A stretch of 64,000 bases of DNA from assembly GCF_028389875.1 (NCBI RefSeq), contig NC_084664.1, positions 119,357,966 through 119,421,965 of the forward strand. Direction: 5' to 3'. Each line of letters begins with the position of its first letter. Position 1 is the stretch's first letter. Below the pieces are notes generated by a model. It was not told the DNA's origin, did not search any database, and saw only the letters and a list, made by a program, of their open reading frames with translations. This DNA comes from Rhea pennata. Taxonomy: Eukaryota > Chordata > Aves > Rheiformes > Rheidae. Below are positions 13,996-24,560 of the stretch, in pieces. A program made the translations under genes and the position numbers.

Positions 13996-14147
13996 AGAAA
14001 TGTGTTTTTTTATATACATAATATACAAATGTATATATTTGTGTATATATATGTAAGACACTTTTAATTGAAATGTGTTTTCTCTTTTATCTATATTACT
14101 CTAAAGTTGAAATAGAGGTAAGGATAGGAGAGAGAGGCTGAAGTTTG

Positions 14148-14163
14148 TTTTTTTTTTTTTTTT
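14148..14163. repeat. Poly-T tract (16 T)
   Basis: Homopolymer inside the former intron 1 of the FABP relic. No adjoining retroposon body could be recognised. An AT-rich TATA/TGTA tract lies just upstream at about 14008-14055. Confidence 0.85.
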
Positions 14164-16678
14164 CTTTGCTACATTTGCAAGTATAAGAAGGCAATAACTA
14201 TGAAGACATAGAATATTATGGAGGGAAAGAAGGAATAATAGACTAGGCAAAGACCAGAAATGAAATTGTGGGGAGTATTGTCAGGAAAGGGCCTGTGTAA
14301 TCTGTTTCATTTGAAGAGTGTCAGGTCTCTGCTATTCCATATACATATTAATAACCTGTCTGTAAATGTTCTAACTCAAGCAGTTCTGCTAAAGATATCT
14401 TTATCACAGAAATAATATTCAAAGACAAGCCTGGTTTTAATAGTTTAATGATTGTTTTTATTTTTCCATAAGAAAAATGAATTCAGGAGTCTAATCAAAT
14501 GGATGAAATTTTGCATCTAGAAAGCAAAGAAGTAATGTTTTAATGAAAATTCATTTAAATACCAATACAACTTTCAAATGAGCTGGAAAATCACAAGCTT
14601 ATACAAATTGGAAGAAAATGTAGAAGATAAGAGCAGAGGCATTTTTTTCTTCAGCTCCTAAAACAAAGCAGATAAAAATCCTCTGGTTTCGTTTTCTTTT
14701 TTATTTTTCAATGCCCCTACAATTTGGTACTGAGACATTAACAGCTTATCTCAGACACCTCTTTTATCCTGAGATATGCCTGCACAATAATTCCCTGAAT
14801 CCAGCTGATTCTGGCAGGTGATCCCTGGACTCTCACCTGCCCCATCTTACTGCTTTTTATTAACCATTCTTGAAAAACATGATCAGAATCAAAGTCTAAA
14901 TGAAATGTGATGATTCAGATATCAGCTGTAAAATAGATTTTGGTAAACTATGTTTCTAAAATCTCCAGTGTCTCAAAATATACACCACTTATGTGTATAT
15001 ATGTATATATATCAATTTTATTTTTTAGAGCTGTGGCAGAAGCTCCCCAGGGATTTCTAATAAGATTTTCTTGTGATGGTCCTTGCTTCAGGCTTGTTTT
15101 TCTAAGACGTGAAGTCTGACGAGATCGTTTTGTCTCAGTTTCTATTGGACTGAACTGTAGAATTACTGATGTTAGTATAAAAATTATTGTACAACTGCAT
15201 TCTCCATAAAATATCATACGCGGCATGCAGCAAGCCAGCCACTTGGAGTTTCAAACACGCTAGCAATGTTCAGGAAAAAAAATATCACCAAATCACAACC
15301 ATAAGGGCATCTGATTAATAGGAATGTATATATCTTATTTCACACTTCTCAGATTTGAAAAGTCCAAGCTGGAAGGAAATAAAAAACGGTTTTGACAGTC
15401 CAGTCTCTGGAGAAGGTTCTTATTAGCTTTCCCCACAGGGTGCAGATCTACAAATGCTGCAGTTATTTCTCCTGAGATTGATCAGATAGGATTGTTTTGG
15501 CTTGCTCCGTTCTAGCAACCCTGGAAATTTCTGGATTTTTCTGTCAGGCTTGCAGTTTATTCTCATTCAGCTTGGGAGAAGTTTTTTTGCATAGAGGTCT
15601 TGCCAGGTAGATACAAGCACGCATTGCATAATGTCCTGCTAATCTGTAGGGTTTTCTTTACAGGTATGAATCCCTTCCAAACTGCAGGCAGAACGGTTGC
15701 ATACAGCATCCTCGCCAGGCAACATTCACAGGTCTGTGGTGTGTTTCTAGAGCAGATGCATATAGTGATTTTTTGCTGTATTCAGCTTTGGACCTCACAG
15801 GTAGCCTGAATGCAAGCTCAGGTTTAAGGTTCTTACTCCTTTTAGCATCAGGCAATCTGCCAGTAACACAGCTGATTCACCTCAGGAACCAGTAGGACAC
15901 TGTTTTGCTACTTCTTGACACTTTTGGCTTCTCTTTTATTCTAAGTATCACATTCATGTCAAATTCTGGCTTTGCTGACACAAGACAGACCTTTATACTA
16001 ACATTTTATGTTCCCTTCTCTTTTCATTATGAAACTGGATAGTGCAATTTTAAGGTACAGGGGAATACCGGAGGATTATTTGTCTAGTTGCCACCAGCTT
16101 TGGCAGGAAATGGAGCTGCTGAGCTGAAACTCTAGAGCTTATACCTGGTCTTCTTCACAGTAGCAGTATTCATCCCCAAAGCACATAGCCTTGTTTGCCT
16201 TCAGTAGCTCCATGTGGTGTTCAGTTACTACTAACGCTTTAATCAACTAGGAAAGCTGAAAAATAGCAGTGCACTATTGCCCTTAAAAATAAGTCATCTT
16301 GTGAAGCTTGTTTAATATATATCTTTATTCCTACCTCATGAAGTGTGTTCTGTACAGAAGTGCAGGTCCATTGACAGTTTGGCAAGTTTATGGAACATCC
16401 TACAAAGTACTTATAAGATAGTTATAAAAGATAACAGCAGACTGCAGTGACCCGACAGTGAAGGAAAATACCCTTTCTATTAACAAGGAGGACACTGAGC
16501 CATTGACTTTAATAGCTGATACAACTCATCCTTTCCTGAGTAGGAATTAAATACTGTAGATGCTAAGATGCTAAGATCTCTTCAAGACCACATGTTGTGA
16601 AATATTTGCATTTCCCATCAGCTACTTTTATCTTTCCAAGACATTCAGTTCCCCAAGAGTTTGCTTAGAGGTAAGGAC

Positions 16679-16712
16679 TTTTATTTTATTTTATTTTATT
16701 TTATTTTTTTTT
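16679..16712. repeat. (TTTTA)n microsatellite at the relic exon 2 acceptor
   Basis: About five TTTTA units followed by a T run end at the remains of the acceptor of relic exon 2. The position is where the polypyrimidine tract of the live paralogues sits, so the tract may have expanded from it after the gene died. Confidence 0.85.
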
Positions 16713-16715
16713 GAG

Positions 16716-16884
16716 TGGGACTAGCCTTAATGAAACTGGGCACTCTGGCCAAAGCCACTGTTACAATCAGTGCTGAAGGGAATGTGATCACTATCAAAAC
16801 AATAAGTGTCCTTAAAAGAACAAAATCTCTGTCACACTGGGTAAGGAGTTTAATGAAACCACACCAGATGGCTGTAAAATTAAG
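16716..16884 (+). pseudogene. Relic exon 2 of FABP12-like gene, frameshifted
   Basis: The first half reads in frame as LGTLAKATVTIS, then AEGNVITIKT, the strands and turn that correspond to [12 protein letters not shown] and [10 protein letters not shown] in FABP4. A 1-nt deletion near 16823-16826 shifts the frame. After it, the other frame resumes with NETTPDGCKIK, matching [11 protein letters not shown] of FABP4. The donor (AAG|GTAAAA at 16884/16885) is still present. The 5' edge is damaged: the acceptor AG abuts a (TTTTA)n tract and 4 nt of the usual exon start are missing or changed. Confidence 0.88.
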
Positions 16885-17539
16885 GTAAAAATGAAAGATT
16901 TCCTTTAGACTGCCCATATGTTCAGAAGACTTGCGTATTATCATCAAGAATAATTGTGAAACCCAGTTGCTTTTGGAAACAATGAAATTGAAATGGAAAT
17001 TCCATCTCTAAGAATTCAGAGGACCCAGGTATTTTAAAAATTCCTCTGATGTGCTTTTTCTGCATCAGATTCATAGAAGTCAAGATATTAATCTAGCCTG
17101 ACTTCTGTATTTTATAGGTCTCTCTACTTCACACAGTAGTGCCTGTAAGTGGAAAAGATAATTTGAATATGACTAAAGCATATGTCTTCTAGATGCATGA
17201 TACTGAAAAATAACTAGCAAGATGCAGAGAATTCCTATTCTATTTTTTTAATTCACTCACTCAGTGAATGTACTTCACTGTACTTCACTTCTGTTTTGAA
17301 ATTGTCCAGTTTCAGCTTCCAAATACAGGCCACTGTTATGCCTTTCTTTTTAGAATGAGAAGCTCTTTCAAACCTAACATTATCTTTCTGCTGTACATCT
17401 GCAACAAAGGGGAAATGATTATACTGTGTCCTGCTCACTTCTCAATCTTTGTTTCTATATATAACTCAACTATATATACCTCTCACTGCAAGACATTTCT
17501 TCGTCCCTCAGAAAATTTGTGCTGCTCTTTTTGCTGAAT

Positions 17540-17960
17540 CTACTCTAGATCTTTCATAAGAAATACAAGAGATCCATACCCTGCATTCAGTATCCTTAGT
17601 ATCATAACGAGAAGGTAAACACCCTCTTAACTCAATATTCCCAGGAATCACACTAGCCCCATTTGTCACTGCTAGACTAGAGTTGATACTGTGTGGTTTC
17701 ATCAAAATCCTTTTCAAATTCAGTTTTCCAGTATTCCATTATACATGCACGTTATTACACATTCTCTTTGTTACCGAGGCATCCAATTATCAGCCCTTAG
17801 TCTGTCACTATTCATCATTCTGCCAGTCTTTGTGTCATCCACAAGTTTTATTTGGCAAGGATTTTATATCTACTTCCATCATCAATAAGGACATTAAATT
17901 GTGCCAGTACAGACTACTGCCCATCTGTTTTATGAAAAACTTATTAATCTAATGAGCTGC
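17540..17960 (-). repeat. Ancient CR1/L3-type LINE fragment in the relic's intron 2
   Basis: Contains a section resembling the reverse complement of old vertebrate CR1/L3 elements. The best-preserved stretch is 17829-17920, with 'tgtgtcatccacaagtttta', 'ggattttatatctacttcc' and 'gtacagactactgcc'. It is heavily diverged. Both boundaries and orientation are estimates. Confidence 0.5.
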
Positions 17961-18378
17961 AGCATGAAGCTCCAAGACAGGATATGGGTATTTCTGAGCG
18001 CTGAATAATCACTCCTTGACTCTACAAGACCAAAATCTGTTCAGAACAAGAAGTTTAATTTTAAGCTAGTCATCTCTTTTCTCTTTGGAATCAATGGAAA
18101 GAGAAATTCACTTCCAGATGCATCCCATTATAAAATAAATTAAATTAACATGTAGTCTGGATCTTCTTCTCTCATTTCACCTTGTCTGTAGCTGGACCTA
18201 ACTGACTAACCTCAGTTAGTTGTCTGATTAATTATTGAATGGCTGAAGTTGATGTAGTAAAGCCAAACCTATACGTTTCTGTAGTTATAACAGAAATATC
18301 ATCCTGATGAGAGAACAGAGATATAATCGTAATTCAGAGTGTAACTGTAGTATGACTATTTTCTTCATATTTCCTTGG

Positions 18379-18480
18379 TGCATTGTGACTTTAGACCATA
18401 GGTCACTGAACAAGGTCCAGAAATGGGACAGCAAACAGCATACAATCAAGAGACAAGCAGTGGATGGGAATATGGTAGTG
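18379..18480 (+). pseudogene. Relic exon 3 of FABP12-like gene, open frame kept
   Basis: The frame is open for 34 codons: C, IVTLDHRSLNKVQKW, then DSKQHTIKRQAVDGNMVV. It aligns gap-free to exon 3 of FABP4 ([16 protein letters not shown], then [18 protein letters not shown]). Length is 102 nt, identical to the live paralogues, and the donor (GTG|GTGAGC) is intact. The acceptor position reads GG (18377-18378) where the live genes have AG. Gly-Lys-Glu after the Trp-Asp pair has become Ser-Lys-Gln. Confidence 0.92.
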
Positions 18481-19152
18481 GTGAGCATCCTGTATTTTGA
18501 TATCCAGTCAAGCAAGAGATTGGCTCAGCATGTCCCATCTTCTCTGCATAGCCAGGCCCCACACTAGGAACATCATCAGTTAAAGAAGGAGTTTGAGGTA
18601 AGTTACTGTTAGGGATTCTAGAAAGGCTGCATGTATATTATGAACAATAGCTTCTGAGTAACAACACAACCTTTATTCTTGCCAAATTTTTAACACTATT
18701 TAGTTACTATTTACACACTCAAAGCTCTCTCCTGCAGGCAGGGGAGTGGGAGACACTAAGTCTCTTACAGCTGATGAGGGCTCTGATCTTAGAGTTTCTG
18801 CTGCCCTGCCATGCTGCTCTACAACCTTATTAAATGGATATAATTGAGTATTCCTACTCTCTCCAGGGAAAAATAGATTAAAGTTGATGAGAAATCTAGA
18901 TAGAATGGCTTTTACATTCTTAGAAATTGAAATGGAGAAACCAACAGATGGCTGAATTTATGACACTGTCAGTCATTAAGACAAAAAATCTGATTATACG
19001 CTGCAAGTCTGTAGTGGTTTTTAGTATATATTTGTCTCACATAACCTGTGATGGAAATTTTCTTTCTCTGTTTTAAGCACACTATTATCATTGCAGTTTT
19101 TCTGTGGCTAGGGATGTTAGTCTCAGTGTACATTTTTTTCTTTAGGAAAAAG

Positions 19153-19228
19153 GAAAAGCACCATGAACGATGTCACTTGCACTAGGATATATGAGAAAGC
19201 AGATGAACGTCTGTCACTGCAGTGTTGA
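19153..19228 (+). pseudogene. Relic exon 4 of FABP12-like gene
   Basis: Reads STMNDVTCTRIYEKA followed by DERLSLQC and a TGA at 19226-19228. It aligns to the C-terminal strand of FABP4 ([15 protein letters not shown]) and PMP2 ([15 protein letters not shown]). The carboxylate-binding Arg-x-Tyr is kept. The exon start carries an extra A compared with the usual GAA-xGC-ACC pattern. An inserted GA just after the Ala codon appears to have destroyed the normal stop, extending the frame by eight residues. Confidence 0.85.
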
Positions 19229-22200
19229 ATCAGAGCTCATCGCAGAAGATTCGGTGTTTTGTGTGATTATTAAAAAGTATATAAATGCAATAAGCATTAT
19301 AGCTTTTTCTTTTGAAGTTTATCATCATCAAAAGTTGTATTGTTCTAAAAAATATTATATCTGTTTATTTGCCTCTGTTAAGTACAGTGCACCTGACAGT
19401 GGTTCTGCACTTTTTCATCATCTACTTAAAAAATGACTTATAGAATCAGTTTGAAGAGTTTTGTAGAGAAATACTTTCTTGACACTTTGCAGCTGTTAAC
19501 GCACGTTTATTGTGGAATGAATTCAAAGCGAATGCTGAAGATTCCAGACACATCCATTACAGCTGAGGGATCACTCAAACCAAAGGAGGACTTGCATCAA
19601 CAAGTGTCCTCTGTGGGTCTAGAGGGCTTTACAACTCACTGGGCAATGCTGAAAGAATTAAAATAATATTTGCTGGAAAAGTTGCATATCTTTCCTGCCT
19701 GGATGAAAACAAATCCAGAGGAAACTATGTCAGTCACACAAGATCAGCAGGAGAAGGAGAGTATTTAAGTTATTGTGAACAATCTAGAACACCATCTAGA
19801 AATATCAGGTATTTGATCTGACTGCTTTCACCTGGTTTGGGTTGCCTATACCAGGTGATATAGTAGCTAAAGGCTGGGATACTGCACTTGAGTAACTGTT
19901 AGGCACTAGATTTCTCAGGTACTTCAGCTCTCTCCCAGAACTGTGGCCATGGCATGTTATGCTTAGACTACAGGCATATTATTTAGATGTTATGATGCCT
20001 ACTCCCTGCTCTTAGCCCATGCAGGGAACTAGGATCCAGTGGCACTGGTCTGTAGTTGTGCTAGCTCAGATGCTCTCAGTTAATTGGCTAAACACAGCCC
20101 AGTAGTCTACTCCTGGCCTCTTTGGGTGGCCAAGGTTCCTTATCTTTCACAAAGGTCTCTGGAGAGCTGCTGATTGCACTTACCATTTGTTCTCTTAGTG
20201 TAATTCTTGCACATTATCTATGACTGACTCTGTATTCAGTAAAACTGGTTGAGCTAGGGGGTTCAAACATTGCAGCAGCTGTGTAGAGCAATATGTTTCA
20301 GATTGGAAGATCACAAAAAGAAAAAATCAAGTAAGCACATGTGATAAACGACAAATTTTCAGAATGAAAGCTGATGTCAACACCCTGGAAAGTAACTCTT
20401 TTATTTTATTTTTTTCCTTCTAGCTTCTTTCCCCTCTTCATTTTCCGACTTTGCATCATGATCTCTTTGATTCTGCAAGAGAGATCAAAGATGAGGAGGT
20501 GCTTCAGACCACTGACAAGACTTGCTTGTCTTGTTTTATTTTTCTCTTCAGAAACACTGATGGCTGTAGGACAAGGAGCTTCTAGGGGAAAAAGTCAACT
20601 TCAGGATAAAGGACTGAAGACCTATTTTACAGGAAATGAATTTAAGAGAAGACACTCTTAACATCTCTTCCGATTCCAGTGCATGAGATCAGGTGACTAG
20701 AAAATTAGTGATGTATACTCAGAAATCATTTGGGACAGGAGAAAAGGAGTCCACTACCTTGAATTTAGTTCCTCTCAGAAGCAAGCCTAGATGTAGAACA
20801 GAAGCTTTTTTCTCGTTCTGGGTAAGAGTCATGTTAAACGCTAAGTTTATTTCATGGGGCTAAGGAGCATGACATGAAATCTATTGATTGAAGCTATTTT
20901 TGGAAAAATCCGAAAACCAACAGCATTAAATTAGAAATACTAAGTTTGTTTTAGAAGAAGTGGTTCTATCAAACTCCAATGACAAAATCAGGCCATAAAG
21001 TCTTTCAGCTGAGCAAACATCTACAGTTTTTAGTTAGTTAACATAATTTAGTGGCTATCTCACAAAATCAGTTGATGTTAGTCAGTAAAAACAATTCATA
21101 GAGAAATTGAAGTTAATTCTGCAAATATCTGCCTATGAAGCCAGGAAAACAAATTAGTAGCAAACAAATTCAGATTTTGCATAGCATTTTATTAGTTGTT
21201 TAGTATATTCAACCAATGATTCATATGCTACAATATTTATCTTTGCATCATCAAATATATAGTCATTCAGTCAAACTTACCTGCATTGGTCATACAGGAC
21301 CTCTATACATTTCATGGAAAGAGTTAAGTATCTATGAAAAACTTAGATATATTAAACTTCCCACTCTCACCAAAGGAAGTGGCAGCATTAGTTCCGTCAG
21401 TTTGAAAACTTTTTTTTCCCCCTCAATATTATCAGAATATTATGAGCTTTTGGTAAGAAATAAAGACAGAGAAATTTTAAAAGCACCAATTCTGTATCTA
21501 GGATTGTCTCTTCTCTCCCCAATTTCTTAAAATTTATTATAATTAGAGTCTTTACGATAAAGTTTTAAAAAAGAAAAAGAGAAAGTCAGATCAGTAATTT
21601 AAAGACTACACCGTGGAGATTATTTCACTACTGTACTTTGTTAGCTCCTGTCATTACAGGAATGTTATGTTACTTAGTGATTAGGATGTCATCAGGATAC
21701 TAGAACTACAAAGGGAGAGATGACCTTGGTGTCATTTGTGACATAACTGTGTGTCCTGAAAGCATGAAATTGAATGCTGACCAGTGTTCCAAGTTATGGC
21801 TGGAAAAATGTGCTTAGGTGGCCTATAAATTATGTAAATTCTAATTCAAAAGAATATTGTGCTGAAAAGTGCTAATTAACAGAGACAGGGACAACCATAA
21901 GTTTATAATCCCTCAGCTGCTCAAGTTCGGTTAATGTAAATGGATGAAAGGCTTAAGCGCAAACATGCATATCAGGAATATCTCACCTGAATTTTGACAT
22001 GAAGATAGAGACACTCACATTGCAGACACATGTAGGAACACTCCTTTCCCAAGATATTAATGCAATTAACAAACAATTTCTCTAGCATAGGCAGTTACCT
22101 TAAAATGAGAGGATTTACAACCTGAGATCCACTGTTACATATCTCTCTGTTGAGTATAAAGGGAAATCATTTCCACATTTTAAACGTTTACATTTGCTCA

Positions 22201-24170
22201 AGTCCCTCCCATCCAGAATATTGGCTGAGTCACAGTAGCCAGAAGATTATTCAGCTTGCCTTAACTAACAACTAAAAAGACTGAAACTAAATCTAAGCAC
22301 TCTGTATTTGCCATAGGCTGGAACCACAAGGACACTGATTGCTCTCTTAATGGCCGCAGTGCATTTCATGAGTAGCCCTTACTGTGGTTTAGCAGATTGC
22401 AACTTCATGATTGAACAGAAGTTATCTGCCTTTAATTATCATAACTGAAGTACAAAATCCAAGATAATAACTGATTTAAAAAAGTCCATGCTACCACTCG
22501 AAGACTGGAATATGCAGAAATAGCCCACCTATGGTGACACTTATTTCAGTGTTTTGAAGAATGGCTTACTGAAAGAGTCTAGATGCACTCAGAGACTGAG
22601 TTTGGAGCTTAATTTTTGATAATGGCCATCTTTTGTCTATGCTGGCTTTTTGTAGCAGTATCACAACACACAGCTTCCAGTAAGAATGTTAAACATGTGC
22701 AAATAGCTCACCTCTCTCAGATTCCAGAAACTAAATCCTCCTTTGAAGTAAATCCACACATAATCCCAGAAATCTTGTATTATAAAATTTAAGGAGTAAT
22801 AAATTTCTCCCTTGTGCTTTAGGAACAGCTATTTCAGGGAAAAGAAAACTGACTGGGTAATTTCCATGATCTGTATAGCTGGTAAACACTTTTCCATGGC
22901 ATATCTACTTCATTCCTTGCTTAGCTAGGCAAGTCTGAGTCCTCCCTTTTACTCTGCTGGCTCCAGAAAGCTGACCTAATTTTCAAGCTGTCCTGATGAC
23001 GGTAACTGCTGATTCTTCACACCTATCCTACTGTAAGAATGTTATATGAGCCAGGAAAAGGATTTAAGCAATTTGATATTAAAGCTCATTCTATACCAAG
23101 TTGGTAAAAGGCTTAACCTTACCATCCTAATAAGGACAATAGAATATTCATGAGTTTTGCCTTGTCTCTTCCCTCATATGTTCACCAAATTCTTTAAGCT
23201 TTTCCCTCCAGGGCTGAAATGTTGGCCTATCAAGGCACAGCTTGAGGCACAGCACTGGCAACCTGCCTACATCTTCTACTCATAAGGACGCTGTGCAGAG
23301 GGAAGTATGATCAGTCAGGAGCCATTCACTATATATCTTTGCCTATTCCTTTTAGTAACAGACAGTATAGATGCTTGCAAGCATTTGTTAGTAAAAAATG
23401 ATCCCAAGAATTAAACATGCCTCCTAGAGACTGAGTTGTCCAAATAATCCCCAGCTGGGATGGATGTAGAGGGGGAAAAAAAATGGCTCGGTACTTGAGA
23501 GGTACTGAATAGCTGGGCTCAGGAGAGGCAAGACAAAGACTTTCAAAGGAAAGTGCTTGAATTTGGAGAGTAAGAAGTGGATATAAGCAGCCTTATAGCA
23601 AGAGAAGTTACTAATATATACAGAGAGGAATAAATGGAGCAATGGCCCTCTTCTGTTTTCCTTTTGCCTTTCCTCAAGCCTGAATGACATAGGATTTTGC
23701 TCAGTTTTCAATAAGCTCATTGAAGTGGCTATTTAGACTTGGTTCTTGCCTTTCTATTCATCCTGACCACATTAGCAAGCCCTACTTTAAGAGAAAGAGA
23801 GGCACTTTCCTCTCTAAACAACTGCTATTTTGGACCATGTGCCAGTGCTCTGTTTTTGGCAGTGCTGGCCCCAGCCCTCTTGTTCATACTTTAAAGCAGG
23901 TCAGTGATCACAGACAGACACATCTCAAGCTCACTGGCTACTCTTTTTGCAAAAGAGAAAAGTTTTGTCAGTTTGTTTGGTGTGAGAAGTGGAGGAAAAG
24001 GAGAAGAAGGAAAGATTATTTAAACAATTATCTTGTGTATATTCCTCTACCCCAAAAAGCTCACAACTATTGTGCCTTGAAAAGAAGCAGAAATTAAGAC
24101 TCAAGGTGTAAGGGACATCCTTAAGCCCCCATTCTGCAGAAGATGTGTTAGGAATAAACTTAGCTCTGGT
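19229..24170. other. Intergenic, no gene recognised
   Basis: About 5 kb of unique AT-rich DNA 3' of the FABP relic. No further FABP-like exon, tRNA or repeat family could be supported. Open frames reach at most 104 codons (21216-21530) without recognisable similarity. Confidence 0.45.
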
Positions 24171-24174
24171 TCCC

Positions 24175-24560
24175 CATCACACAGAATGGTTGAGGTTGGA
24201 AGGGACCTCTGGAGATCATCTGGTCCAACCTCCCTGCTCAAGCAGGGTCACACAGAGCATGTTAGAGGGGATCTTATCCAGGTGAGTTTTGAATATCTCC
24301 AGAGAAAGAGATTCCACAACCTCTCTGGGCAACCCATTCCAGCGCTCTGTCACCCTCACAGTAGTTCTTGCTCATATTTGGGTCTAACTTTCTATGGTTC
24401 AGTTTGTGCCCATTGCCTCTTGTCCTGTTGCATGGCACTACTGAAAAGAGTTTGGCCCCATCCTCTTGACAATCCCCTTAAGGTTTTTGTATACATTGAT
24501 AAGATCCTCACAGACCACCCTCTTGCTTCGCAGCAGACTGAGAATTTGGCCATCAAGTCA
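24175..24560 (-). repeat. CR1 LINE 3' end, about 385 bp
   Basis: Clear reverse-orientation CR1. It begins (CR1 3' end) with 'cagaatggttgaggttgg' and 'aagggacctctggagatcat', then 'gctcaagcagggtcac', 'ttttgaatatctccagag', 'ctgggcaacccattccag' and 'cccattgcctcttgtcctg'. It fades near 24560. This is one of the least diverged copies in the window. An open frame of 139 codons (24186-24605) is only a by-product of this repeat. Confidence 0.93.

Larger units (their letters stand above)
13923..19228 (+). pseudogene. FABP12-like fatty-acid-binding protein pseudogene (unprocessed, four exons)
   Basis: A dead member of the intracellular lipid-binding protein family, on the same strand as FABP4 and PMP2. 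Its four exon remnants lie at 13923-13995, about 16716-16884, 18379-18480 and about 19153-19228, in correct order and in the phase pattern of the live genes (1, 0, 0). It keeps introns, so it is a decayed gene and not a retrocopy. Lesions seen directly: two in-frame stops in exon 1, donor loss after exon 1, a 1-nt deletion in exon 2, a lost acceptor AG before exon 3, and a frame disturbance at the start of exon 4. Position upstream of FABP4 matches mammalian FABP12. Lys-Ser after the Gly-Thr-(Trp) position and Thr-Pro-Asp-Gly near the exon 2 end resemble FABP12 as I remember it, more than FABP4 or PMP2. It could also be a lineage-specific FABP4-like duplicate. That it is a broken FABP gene is nearly certain; which paralogue it was is an inference. 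Confidence 0.88.
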
